From NCBI RefSeq assembly GCF_042242105.1, contig NC_092034.1:16253644-16317643 (forward strand): a stretch of DNA of 64,000 nucleotides, given 5' to 3'. This DNA comes from Pempheris klunzingeri (lineage: Eukaryota > Chordata > Actinopteri > Acropomatiformes > Pempheridae). Numbering within the stretch: the stretch's first letter is position 1; the number at the start of each line of letters is the position of its first letter. Under the pieces are notes generated by a model, which was not told the origin of the DNA, did no database searches, and saw only the letters and a list, made by a program, of their open reading frames with translations. A program made the translations under genes and the position numbers. Below, piece by piece: positions 49,701 to 61,644 of the stretch.

Positions 49701-52700
49701 TGTTGGACATTGTTACCAAGCAGTGCACAGGGGGGGGACCAAGGACCAATCAACAGCTCCCAACCATCCATCACTGGGCCTGTAGAGCGTGACAAACAGA
49801 CCGTATAAGTGCTATTGCGACAGCTGTAAAGTACGCAGAGCATAGCTAGCTATCAAGTTAACAATGCGCAATGTACAGCCATGCTGTCCTCATCTTCCTA
49901 GACACTGATATGGCACCACCTCTTTTTTCTTTTTTAAAGCGGTTGGCACAGTTCAAATTTGGGATAAATGGGTTGGCTCAGAGCGAGTTGTCCACTAATG
50001 GGAAGATTAGCAGTTCGATTCCCGGCTCCTCCAGTACAGCAATACTAAAGTATCCTTGGACAAGATACTGAGCTCCAAATTACTCACTCACACTCTGTTC
50101 ACACACATTCACACCCTCTGTGTGAATGTGTGTGAACAGACATTCTCATTCACGCAGGGTGTGAATGTGAAGCAGGTTGCAAGGTACAGTGCATGAATGG
50201 CGTCCGAATTGGTGAATGTGAATGTGAATGTGGTGTTAGTGTGTCGAGGGCTTGAAAGGCCCAGTACAAGTGCAGTTCATTTACCATTTGACAACTCAGA
50301 GTTAGATCAACTCTGACACTTACACCAACATCAAATGGGAAGTTAATTTGGATCATCAGAAAGTGTGCTGAAATGATGTACAGCATGTGCTGAAAAATCA
50401 CAGCATTCTTTTGACATCATCTTGGCATCCCTGAGGAAGGCATCTTTTGACTTTAATTACAGCGACCCATCTACAAGTAATGACTGTAGTGCACATCTTT
50501 GATTTGCGTCTTTCTTTTACTTCCAATCTTGTCCCCTATCAACAGAAACATGTTTCCAGAAAATCTGGTGCAGGCTTGTTTTCAGCAGGTAAGAGGCTTT
50601 CATTCATTCATTGAAAGTCATTTGAACCTACCTCAGATAAGTGCAGTATGTATAGTAGGTAGTCATTCCAACTGATGTAGTCTGATATTGTGAAATGTGA
50701 CCACTACACTATAGTACAAGACCAAGCGCAAAGAGTTGGAACCGCCAAAAGCTTCAGAAGACAACACCACAGTTCCACCTCTAACAACTACTATCATGGC
50801 AGTTGTTGAGGTAAGCGTGCAAATTGTTGTGTTCACGTGGAGCAGTCAGTCCCTTGGTGCTTAATGCATTGTCTCGTTTGTCATGTTCGGTGTCTTTCTC
50901 TGTTGGGAACGTCCATCGACTGCTAGGTTTTGATCTTTTCCAGACAACAGCGTGTCCATCAGGTGCACTTCAAGTGTCAGGCAACAAGCATCTGATCTAA
51001 ATGCATTGGAAAACTCAATGATGTGTCATAAGTAGCCCTCAGTCATTGGGCTGTGATGCTGTAGGGGACATTTGCACAGCTCATCATTGAGTCTTTAGAG
51101 TCCGCTAATGTGATGTTGAAAGCAGGTTCGTGGCCTGGTCTTGGTTAGCTGATTCAATTGCCTCCTTGTTTCCTCTCTTGGCAGAATATAACCAGGGACT
51201 ATAAAATCGTCGGGACATATTCCGATGGAATCAACGTATTGGGACTCATTGTGTTCTGTGTTGCCTTTGGCCTTGTCATTGGGAAGATGGGCGAGAAGGG
51301 ACGTATCCTCCTGGAATTTTTTGATGCCTTGAATGAAGCAACCATGAAACTGGTCCAGATCATTATGTGGTAAGTAAAAAAGATTCACAGGTGTGGGCTT
51401 CCAGAAGGACAACATTTAATTAGAGGATACTTAGAGGAAAATATTCAATATTCTCAAAAAAAGACCCTTAAAGATAAGTGGTATAGAAAATGGATGGATG
51501 GATTTACTAATTGGTTGATCAACTTATCATTTTAGTCATTCATTTTTATTCTTATTATTATTCATTTTAGTCCAAATGGACAATATTTGCTGAGATCTTG
51601 GATTCGATACCCTAAAGGATTCAAATTTCGCTTGTTTTTTCAGCTACATGCCAGTAGGGATCCTGTTCCTAATAGCTGCTAAGATTATTGAGGTGGAGGA
51701 CTGGGAGATCTTCAAGAAGATGGGTCTTTATATGGTGACGGTGCTGAGTGGGTAAGCTGTCCTATTACTCTGTATCCGCCTGTTCCAGACACTGGAATTT
51801 ATGGTTGGCATTTGGGCTGATTCTCCCTCCAGTGATACAGTAAAAGCTGAGCTCTGTGTAGGCACTGATAAGCGCCAAGGACATTTAAAACTGCTCAACC
51901 TGCAGATGCCATAATGAAAGCTTCGCTCATTCCTATAAATCTAAGTGACACTATTAAAGACTTACAGTAAATCCCTTACAGTTGAGTCATAGGGTTGGTC
52001 CAAGGCTCCGATATGTGCATGCACATGTTCACACTGTTCTGCGATGTCTTGTGATGCATTACTGCTTTACGACTGAATCATAGATGATCAACAGAAAAAG
52101 ACTTCTTGAGTCAAAGTAAAGCACAATCCTACCTTCATTCAAAGGCCTTCATATGGCTGTGTGTTCTTGGTTATTTGATCAGAACCAACAACAGACTGGG
52201 ATCACATCAGCAGTTAGAATCAGAGTCAGAGTCGTGCTTGTAATGCAGTATAGAGTGATTCCCTTCAAATACATTGTTCTACAATCATTTCTGTTTGGTC
52301 TCTCAGTTTAGCTATCCATGCCACCATTTGTCTGCCCCTTATCTTCTTCGTCATTGTGAGGAAGAACCCGTATACATTCACACTGGGAATGGCTCAAGCC
52401 CTGGTGACAGCACTCATGATCTCCTCCAGGTCAGAATCCACTGGCATCCTTATTCTGCCCGTAAAGCCAAGTCATACTCTGTATATTTTAACACTAAGGT
52501 CACAGTACTGAAGCCAACCTCTCTCCTGTCTTCCAGCTCTGCCACCCTGCCTGTCACTTTCCGATGTGCCGAAGAGAACAATTGCATCGACAAGCGGATC
52601 ACGCGCTTTGTCCTCCCAGTGGGTGCAACCATTAACATGGACGGTACAGCGCTCTATGAAGCCGTGGCTGCCATCTTCATCGCCCAGCTGAATGACTATT

Positions 52701-54295
52701 CTCTGGATGTAGGCCAGATTGTTACTATCAGGTGCATCATACTTGTTCAGGAGCAATTCTAACTGCAGAGTGTGATGCTATAAAATACAACTCGTGATGC
52801 TGTAAAATGCAATTGCTGTTGACAAAAGGTAGACATTTCCTGCTGACTCAACCGATCAACCAAATCAATCTTTATTAAGATAGTGCTCATTCATAACGCT
52901 CAGTCCACTTTTCATAAAAAAATAGGTCTAGACCAAAATCTTTGATTAAGAGAGACCCAATGGTTCAAGAATCCAAAATTAAGGATTCAAGAATCCTTAC
53001 ATGAGCAAGCATCAGGTGACAGTGGCAAGGAAAAACTCGGGGGGCGACCACGATCCACAGGAACCTGAGAGATGAGAAAGCACAAAAAGGCTTTCTCCTT
53101 CATGTTCTCCTTCATGCTCTACTTGGCTATGGTTAGAATAAAGTAAAATATAAATATAAATAAAATAACACCCTTTGCAACCATCTACCCCAACGTCCTC
53201 CTGACAGAGTTTTGTTCTGTTTTCGCTCCTGATGGACAACGGTATTAACTTACACGAGGGCTTTGTTAGTTTAACGTAAACTTATATCAGTCTTGCTGTC
53301 ATTTTCCTTGGGAGGACAATGTCACAACCTTTTGAGTTCCATTTGAGGACAGGACCACACACACACTCATATTCCTAGAGATGCCCTATGGGAATGTAAG
53401 ATTGCAGCTTAATTTGATATCAGTGTTCACTGATTTGTGTCATTAATATGCTTAACTTTCACATTTCATTACCTTCGCCAAGGTGCTGTTAATATAATGC
53501 ACTCTTATTTATGTATCTTATCTGTTTATCAGCAGGATTATGGAAGAACTGCAGGCCCCATTTTTATGAAACTTTGTCTCGGGGTGTAGCATGGGCTTGA
53601 GGAAGAACCCATTACATGTTTGAGATCTAGATCTGACTCAAGAACAAGAAATAAAATTGTCCAAATTGTAACACTGATACCTATGGCAGAGTGAATAGTG
53701 TGGTGCGACTTGTTGGACTTGGCGCAGATCTGCACTGTGTGAGTGCCCCTCTGGTCTCTGCATGTTATGAAGAATATTTACAACGTTGTGCCTCTTTGTT
53801 TCAGTATAACAGCAACAGTTGCCAGTATTGGAGCAGCAGGAGTTCCTAACGCTGGACTTGTCACCATGGTAATAGTCCTAACAGCTGTTGGATTACCTGC
53901 AAGTGATGTCACTCTGATAGTTGCTGTGGATTGGCTGCTGTAAGTTTTTCTGTTGACCCTCTCTTTGGACTGTTTTTCCTACCTTTCCTAATAAACATTT
54001 GAAATTCTAATTTAAGAGTGATGCTGCATATTGACTTTGAGTGGTTTGTTCCAGGGACCGGTTTCGCACTATGATCAACGTTCTTGGCGATGCTTACGGA
54101 GCCGGTATTGTCCAGAAACTATCCAAGAGGGAACTGGAGAGGATGGATTTGACATCAGACGTGGATGTCGCCAACCCTTTTGCTCTGGAAGCCACTTTGG
54201 ATGATGAGGAGTGTGAAAAGAAATCTTATGTAAATGGAGGCTTCACCGTTGACAAGACTGATGCAATCTCCTTTACTGAAACCTCCCAGTTTTAG
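43765..54295 (+). CDS. slc1a1: Excitatory amino acid transporter 3 (EAAT3)
   Basis: Twelve coding exons: 43765-43864, 47207-47347, 48921-49013, 49212-49326, 50546-50588, 50715-50810, 51185-51369, 51644-51751, 52307-52429, 52537-52731, 53805-53939 and 54055-54295, giving 524 aa, equal to human EAAT3. All are GT-AG and in phase. The start sits in a strong context (CACCATGG). EAAT3 takes up glutamate, aspartate and cysteine with Na+, H+ and counter-transported K+. Visible elements: [12 protein letters not shown] and [12 protein letters not shown], a variable glycosylatable loop (NTT, NIT), HP1 serine string (333-336), NMDGT (368-372), HP2 ASIGAAGVP (406-414), and DRFR in TM8 with the substrate-coordinating Arg (449; human 447). 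The C terminus SYVNGGF...TSQF is diagnostic of SLC1A1 and is a PDZ ligand. Two HP2 positions differ from human (V405, N415). Confidence 0.97.
43865..47206. other. slc1a1 intron 1
   Basis: A 3.3-kb first intron with no supported exon and no clear repeat beyond AT-rich 'attaattaacc' sequence near 44980 and a short (TAA)n run near 45830. First introns often hold enhancers, but nothing specific is visible. Confidence 0.5.
47348..48920. other. slc1a1 intron 2
   Basis: No coding exon. The stretch 47610-47800 ('agttagctaactgattaatg', 'ttcactatttttcaacaatg') looks like a decayed relative of the repeat at 15239-15556. Confidence 0.45.
49950..50290 (+). repeat. tRNA-derived SINE (family B, copy 2) with a palindrome
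   Basis: The head has a tRNA-like A box ('ggttggctcagagcgag') and B box ('agttcgattcc'), followed by 'cggctcctccagtacagcaa' and 'atccttggacaagatactga', typical of a teleost tRNA SINE. A perfect 20-bp inverted repeat lies inside at 50095-50139. It sits in slc1a1 intron 4. Confidence 0.7.
51463..51505 (+). repeat. Tail fragment of the SINE-like repeat
   Basis: 'acccttaaagataagtggta' followed by 'tagaaaatggatggatgg', the same 3' tail as at 34365-34397 and 55938-55975. It lies about 95 bp after slc1a1 exon 7. Confidence 0.65.
52855..53035 (+). repeat. Teleost interspersed repeat, 'CAATCTTTATT ... AGGTCTAGACC' family (copy 2)
   Basis: 'caaatcaatctttattaaga', 'aataggtctagaccaaaatc', 'attaagagagacccaatggt' and 'catgagcaagcatcaggtga' parallel the copy at 13968-14200 block by block. 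It lies in the intron before slc1a1 exon 11. Confidence 0.7.
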
Positions 54296-57200
54296 CCTCT
54301 GTCTGGCTCAGAGGAGCAGAGAAAGTGCCATGCTGCTATGGATGTGAAATGGAGACCCTTCTATCATGTATCAGTCCCATGACGAAAGAGGAAAACTATC
54401 CAACCAGACCCATCCAAGCTCAGACATCAGCAAAAGCACGTTTACAACCACGACTAGATTAAAGTGCTTCCTTCTTACACTCAAATTGTGCCAAGGTTGA
54501 GAAAAGTCACTTTTCTTTTGAATAAGAGTGTATTCTTTCTTGGAAAGATGCACTCAAATGATTAGCTGAGTGTGTGTGTGTGTGTGTGTGTGTGTGCGAT
54601 GACATTCTTTTTGGATGTATCCAAGTTGTATGTATGTATTTTGCAAAAACAAGAAAATATGACTTCAACACAAGTAAAATCAAAACAATAACCTGAATGT
54701 ATAATCCTACTTTATTTGCTCTTTGATTAGATAATTATTCTCTAAAATGTCTGTATGATGTTTTTTTGTGTGGCTGTTGTTGAATGTCTATCCCATAATG
54801 CACTGTTTGTACATCAATCTGTATACTTAAAGTGTGCCAAACATATTAAGAGTTTTTTCACCAAGCTGCATGAAGTAATATGTCAAAGAAATGCTAATTG
54901 TTGGCTGAGACTGGAGGTGATTAACAAAAGTTTAACAAGTCATTGAACACTGAAATTTGTTTTATTTCAGAACCAAATAACTAACATTCATTGATTTATT
55001 GAAAAACAGAGTTATCATATCATATCATATTTAGGTAGCATGAGGAAAGATTACTGTACATTTAGATACCCCAAATTGTAACTTCTCTAAAAAGCATATT
55101 TTAATTGTCACTTAATGGAATAATGTGTCAATAGTCAGATAATCAGAGTGTCTTTTTATGTGCTTTTTCATAATTTAACAACTATATTTGGTGTAGTGTC
55201 AAAATATGTTCAAATGCTCTAAAATCAATGGCTGAGCCATGGCAGCGATGTGTCATAAGCTTTCATCTAATACAAAACTATTTACATTTTATTTGGTCAG
55301 GGATTGAAGGCAAAGATCCCAGCCGCTCCTCTCCACTGTGTTCTTCGAATGGTTCTACCAGGCTCTACCGTACTTAGCTTCTGACATAAGTGTTGGTCCC
55401 TTGCTTATGATGTGGTGTATACTGGTGTGGTGGAGTAGGCATAGGGATCAGGATAAAGAAGGGTTCAGGTGTTGGGGTGTAGGAGTGCTTAGATTCAGGT
55501 ATGGAGGCAGGGGTGCGGTCAGGTGGTTGGGTTTAGGAATACGGCAGGAGGGTGGTTAAGGTTAGGGTAATGGGTGTGTATAGGTTAAACATTCGAGCAG
55601 ACCAGGGTTATGCTGCAACAACACAACCTTGAGATAACCATGTCTATTGGTCCAAAACACTGTGGTGTTTGGGGGCAGTGGTGCGGTGGTCAGCACCATT
55701 GCCTCGAAGCAAGAAGGTTCTGGGTTTGAATCCACTGGCCGGCAGGTTTGTGGTTTGAACCTTGAACTTTTCTGTGTGGGTTTTCTCCTCCACTCTGGCT
55801 TCCTCCCATAGTCCAAAGACATGCAGGTAAATTAGTGACTGTAGGTGAGAATGAGTCCGCCCTGTGATTGGCGCCCAGTCCAGGGTGTGTCCCACCTTTC
55901 GCCCAATGTCAGCTGGGATTGGCTCCAGCCCCCCAGCGACTCTTAAAGATAAGAAGTATAGACAATGGATGGATATTTCATTCTTTTCTGACATTTAGGC
56001 TGAGGATGGCGAAAGAGGAAAGCTAAAACAGTGTCCAAAATAGGGTTCTTCTTCAAGGGATCTGTAATGTGCTCAGTTGAATTTATGCTAATCAATCCAC
56101 CAAATTTTAGTAGATCTTTTGGGTGGGAATGTGGGCTCGATAATGGCAATAATCTCAGCAGTTGTTTTTGAAATACTCTTGCTCCGGACAGACAGACATT
56201 CATTAGAACACCAGCGAGGGTAATGCTTTGAGGAAAATGTCACATATTATACAAATGTCTGTAATGCTGTTTTTCTGTTGTATATATAGTACGTTTGAAT
56301 GTATGTATCAAGTGTTCCCATCGCTGTTCCCAGCATGATAATCAAAATCGTTGCTCCAAGCTAATAGAGGTGTGTATTCTAGAAACAAGAGACTGATCAG
56401 ATCTACACGGTTGTCATTCAGTATGAGACAATTACAAACTTCTACTTCGTAGTTTGTCGCTCAGTTTGTGGTAGAAATTAAACTGCTGGAGTAGTTGTCA
56501 GCACAACATTGTACTGTATGAAGTTAGAAGTCAGACATGCCCGTTTTAGTGGCCCAGGTTCGAAAAAAATCATGTCAACACATGGGATTTCCTTTTATCT
56601 GTGTACTTTACCAGAACAACAGCTAATGTGTCATAACTTAACAATGTCAGTAGCTTGGCTGGTGTCAAATATTAGCCACTGCAAAACCTACTCTTTAAAA
56701 ATTGCTAGGTAACCTTACTATATTCAGAGGTCCAGCGTGTGGGATTTTCTTTGCTATTGTGTCAATATTTTGAAATGTTAGTCACTGCCTAGCATAGAAC
56801 AAGTTGCTGCAAACGCTACTTTATCTTTCTGCTTTATCCTTAACAGAGTATCATGCAGATGTTTTGAAAAATCACACTGTTCATTTTCAGAATAATAAAA
56901 ATGTTCAATAAAGTATTGGTGTTTACAGAGTGCTGTCAGGTTCGATAGGCTGGTATTAAGTTACTACTGGGGATAACACATCTTACTTGGTAAGATGTAG
57001 AAGAGTTGTTCCATTATTTTTCACCAAGAGGTGAAGGTTCATGAGGTGAAGGTCATGTCTGGAATGAAGTGGAACTCTCAGTGTCTTCATTTATTTGTCC
57101 CTACGCTGCCAAAAGGGCCACATTTGAGATAAAATGAATGGGTGAATGAAGGTGCTTGTTTGTAATTCTATATCAGCCCTCACGAATCAGGTTATATTCT

Positions 57201-57360
57201 ACATTTCAAAAGCACACCAGCAACTGGCAACCAACCTCATTCTCTGTACAGACTGTACCACTTGAGTATCTACAGTATATGAATCAACATGCACTACATT
57301 CTGTGTAACTGCAAGCAAATAAAAGAAAGTTGCTCATTATTTGTCTGATGTTCACTATAG
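54296..57360. other. slc1a1 3' UTR and downstream interval
   Basis: No coding exon is supported. A (TG)n run lies at 54571-54596. Two AATAAA signals at 56895-56900 and 56908-56913, followed by a GT-containing stretch, are candidates for a long 3' UTR end, but an earlier site cannot be excluded. A full SINE-like repeat lies at 55655-55980. Confidence 0.45.
55655..55980 (+). repeat. tRNA-derived SINE-like teleost repeat (copy C, most complete)
   Basis: The head 'ggtgcggtggtcagcaccat' and B-box-like 'gggtttgaatcc' are tRNA-like. The body has 'ggcttcctcccatagtccaa', 'agacatgcaggtaaattagt' and 'aatgtcagctgggattggct', and the tail is 'gacaatggatggat'. It is the opposite orientation of copies A (7203) and B (25330). 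Confidence 0.75.
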
Positions 57361-57369
57361 AGAGTAGTT

Positions 57370-59400
57370 CATTCTGAGTGATTCCAAAAGATGAGGTGGC
57401 ACAGAAGGGGCCGGTTGGGAGCCAGGAAGGAGAAGGAGTGGGGTTGGTCAGTTCCTCGTGCACATGGAACTGAAACGTCACGCAACCCATCCTCCTCAGG
57501 GCTGTATGACGACGCTACAGCTACCACCGGAGAAAGGCGTGTTTGTGCTCCGGTAACTCCCACATGGGAATCATCACAAACAAAGTACTTCATCATATTA
57601 ACGTGACACACACAAAACCTTTTCTTCCTATCCGGCGTTCTAATTGCATAATCTGTATCACTCAATCACGCTCAACCTCATAAGGGCCACACAACTTTGC
57701 CTGAAGACTGGAATCAACAATAGGTAACACGACTAAAATGCGGTCACCTGGTTGAAAAGTGCGACTGCGAGCTCTCTCATCATACTGTTTTTTTCATTTT
57801 AGACTGTGCAGCGGAAAATGAATCGCAGGCCGCCTCACAAGCAGTGTGGAACCTCTCCCTGAAAGAACTCACATAGTCTAAAATGCTGTGTGCAGGACTG
57901 GGCCTGTCCGCAAGCCACCTCTCTCGCAGCAGTCGCAGCGTGTGTCCAAAAACCAGCTCAGCCGGACTAAACCCAAGAGACCCATGAATTCATGAAAACA
58001 ACGCAAACAATAGCAGAGGCAGACCCTCATCCCACTCCCTTGAAATCTCTCCAGTGCGCCATGACCCTCCAGGTGATAGGCACTAGAGATCTGATGCTTA
58101 AAAGACAATTCTGACATGACCTGTGCAAAAACCTTGGACATAATTTAGATCCCTGATCTGTTTGAATGCATTTTGGCAAGCCAAAGGTAGAAAAGAACTT
58201 AGCTAGGGCGTTCACCGCGGTTTTGGCCCTCAAAGTGTGCAGCGTGACGGCCTCAGGGAAACACGTGGTAAGCAGATACTGGTGCCCAGCCTTAGTGTCT
58301 GTTATGACATGCACAAAGGGTTCGTCAATTACCAGTATAAGATGTAAAGGAGTAAGTGGGATAAACCTGGTTCGGTTTTCCAGTTACGTGGCAGACATGA
58401 CAAGATTGACAAAATTTGGCAACATCAGATTTCAATCCCGGCAAAAAATGTTGGAATACCCAATTATAAGTCTTCTTAATCCCCAAATGACTGGACATGC
58501 CATGGTCACAGGGAAGACTTGACACCTGAATCCAGAACTCTTTTGGCACAACTACCTGGGTAACTATGTATATTACACTCCATCCCAAAAGCCAGGGAGC
58601 ATTTACGCATCAACACACCATCCACAAACAAGTAAATCACAGGCCATGGAACATTTTCTAAACCCTGAGCCGCAGGCAAACAGGTCGCCAATGTACTATC
58701 GCCTTGTTGAGACTTAATAAGCTGATCTGATTTATGGCCAAACACGAATGGCTCTCATCTGGGACCACGTCAACAGAAACAGGTTCACTTTTTACCTCTG
58801 TAGAGGGGATGATTAAACCATTAGGTGCGCTCAAGAAAGAATCAGACAGGTCCACTGGGTCATCGGGTTTACAAGCCTGGGCACGTGTCGCGACGCTCGC
58901 TGGAAAAACAGGCGGTGCGCAGTAGTGCAGTGGGAATGTGAGTTACTTCAGGAGTGGTAGCAAACACTTTGTCTCCAGCCAAATCATGAGATCAACCCCT
59001 GCAACAGGCGGCTGATTTCGTACCCCCACTAGCACTGGGCCAGACACAAAGGAGGAGGAGAGTGTAGCTGCGTAAATCAGTGCGTACTCATATTTGCTCA
59101 ACATACTCAACACCAGCAGGTCCGAACCACAGTATGACTAGTCAGAAAACGGCAGAACACCACAGCAAACCAAAGAATGTTTTGCCCCAGTCAGAGAGAG
59201 AAACCCCTGTGAAATGAAAGGCTTAAATTCACCATCAATCTTTTCTTTTGGCAACTCATGTGTAGAAAATTCATGTCATCTTACTGATTCAGACTGAATC
59301 CGTCCTACAGCAGAAGGGCTTTCACCCTGCCGCTGTTCTTTCTGCTTCACACAAATGTGGCCACAGAAACAAAAAGACTTACGCAGGCTGTAAGAGCCTC
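57370..59400 (-). mobile_element. Decayed Ty3/gypsy-type LTR retrotransposon
   Basis: Minus-strand frames show pieces in the usual order. A cysteine-rich gag-like knuckle lies near 59340-59380, a possible protease-adjacent stretch near 58940-59030, the integrase zinc-binding HHCC region at 58400-58560, and integrase core stretches at 57880-58314 with a TDQGS aspartate motif and, after a frame break, an ALERF glutamate region. A post-integrase segment (TPDRKK ... VCHVN) lies at 57600-57650. Several frame breaks and stops interrupt it, and the reverse transcriptase expected between protease and integrase is missing. No LTR pair was found. It is dead. Confidence 0.75.
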
Positions 59401-61620
59401 CAAGCGACAGGCTCGACTCCCATATCAACTGAGAGCACAAATTTCAGGAGGGAGGCAGAAACAGGGGTTTTCTAATCTGCTCCAGCTCTCACATTTCAGA
59501 TTTGAAGACATAAAAACTACATCAAGGTGTTCAGCAGACACTCTGGTCTCCAGTGGTGTCAACGTTCAAGCCATGACAGTCACTGTCTTCAGCTGAAAGC
59601 TGGATTTTCAGAGAACCTCAGCTGAAACCCCAGTGAAGTGACCTGCGTGAGCCATGAGTGACTCAGCAGGTACCATCACCATGGCAACCACAGCTGAATA
59701 AGATAAGCATTCACTGGCTGTAGGAAATCCCAAATCATGGACGCTTAAGCCATGTACTACCACTAGTGATGCACAGCTGAGGGAAATCAGTTAACTAGTG
59801 AAATCTGACACACCCATGCACACATACAGATTCACATACAGACAAACAAATGTACACGTATTGACTTCCAACCAAGCAACAGGAACTCTGCTGGAGGCAG
59901 ATTTTCAAAATAAAAGCCCCCGTTTTTCAAAATGACAACCCCTCAGGTGGTAATTAGTGACACATCTTTTCATGCAATATGAAGTTTCTCATTTATTCAG
60001 AATTCAGCAATCCAGTTTAGAGTCTGCCTTTCAACTTCCTCACCTTTCCAACTGCTCCTACATATATTTTGGATATCGTTCAACTTTTGATTCATGTTCA
60101 ACCAATTCAGAATATTCAACTTTATTCAAGCGTTACGATCATTTTTCAACTCCGATCTACTGCTGCTCCTTGCTTAAAAAGTGCTATACCAATAAAGTTA
60201 TTATTATCATTAGTGTTAGTGTTACTATCATTGTAATGCTATATGGTTAATGCTTAAATGATGTTTTCATCAGTTTCATCATTTATTTTGACATTTCAGT
60301 TGATTTGCCACATATTTCTATATTGTAAATATACAGTGTAATGTCTCTTGCCTGTTGTGTAGGTAGGATTTTGACTTATCCAAAGGCTTCACCCATTGTG
60401 GATGCATCCTTCCAAATAGGGGTCCCCCAAAAGGGTATTTATCATTGTGGGGAGGGGGTTAAGTCGTGCACAGCCATGCCATGAAGAGCCGTGACCAGGC
60501 GAGTCACACTGGCACAAGTTGATTTTTCTGTGGTGGTGCAGTTAAAGGCGTTACCTAGCTTGCTCACCTTGATCACACTTCCTAACACTTTCACCGTCTT
60601 TGGAAGCACAGTTAGTGTAATAACTGTTTGCTATTTATAGCATCAAAGACCAAGCAAACTGCGCTGTCACTAAGGCCTATAGTTACCACACCAAAATAGA
60701 GTTCTGTTTCAGCAGCCATTCTGCAATAGATCACAATGTTCCTGATAGAGCCGGTGCTTTCCACAGACACAGAGAGCAGCTATTCCTCTGATATATGGCA
60801 GTCATTCACACAGGGCGGCATCGTCATAGACACAGTTAGCTTTTAATGACCTTCTGGTGATTTACCTGAGGACTCCACAATGTCAGCTTGATAGATTGAT
60901 GGGAGAGGGACTCATGACATCAAACTCATACCCCAACCTCCAGGTTTATTTGAACATAGTTTGCCAATCATTAACACAAAGTCTGCCAGCATTTATCGAA
61001 CCTCAACAATGAAATATCTCTGGCTCTGACTCAGCTGTCCTAACTTTGCATTTACGGTACAGAATGTAAAATCAACCATGACTAAAGAGTTATAATCTCA
61101 ACATACTTATTTAGTTTATTGACTAAAAAACAAATTCATAACATTAGTCATTTAAATATATTATATTATTATTATTATTAAATATATTACACCCAAAGAA
61201 TTGTGTCAAAAGTGTCGGCTGCTTTGAAAATGCAACATCATGTTTTCCCACTATTGTTATCTATCAAGGAAACTGGGGGAAGGAGACATTTTGTTTTTCG
61301 ACTATTACATTTCTGAATCAAAGGTCTTCGGTGCATTTCTTGAGTGATCGATGCATCAAAGTTGCAAAGTTGAATGCATATGTGTACTAGCTCAGAATGC
61401 AATTCTTACTCAGATAACCAAGCATGGCAACAACCCAGTGAACAAAATGACAAACAGTGGCCAGACTAAATGGTAACAAGTCTAACACCACTTAAACATA
61501 GAACAAAGCTGTGATATCTAACAGAGACTCTAATAATACGTATTACTTACACTGACAAGTTGGTGCACAGCTTTTTGCCTTAGTGCAAACACTTGAAAAT
61601 TTTTTTTTTTAAACTTAGGC
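59401..61620. other. Intergenic interval without recognised genes
   Basis: No coding exon, known repeat or RNA gene is supported. It has an (ATT)n run near 61161-61180 and otherwise unassigned AT-rich sequence. Confidence 0.5.
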
Positions 61621-61644
61621 AATTACTGGGAAAGCTTCTGATAA

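Noticed and set aside
49950-50290. Possible tRNA gene (A and B box-like sequences)
   Set aside because: The tRNA-like head is followed by SINE body sequence, related copies occur in the window, and no cloverleaf with an acceptor stem was evident.
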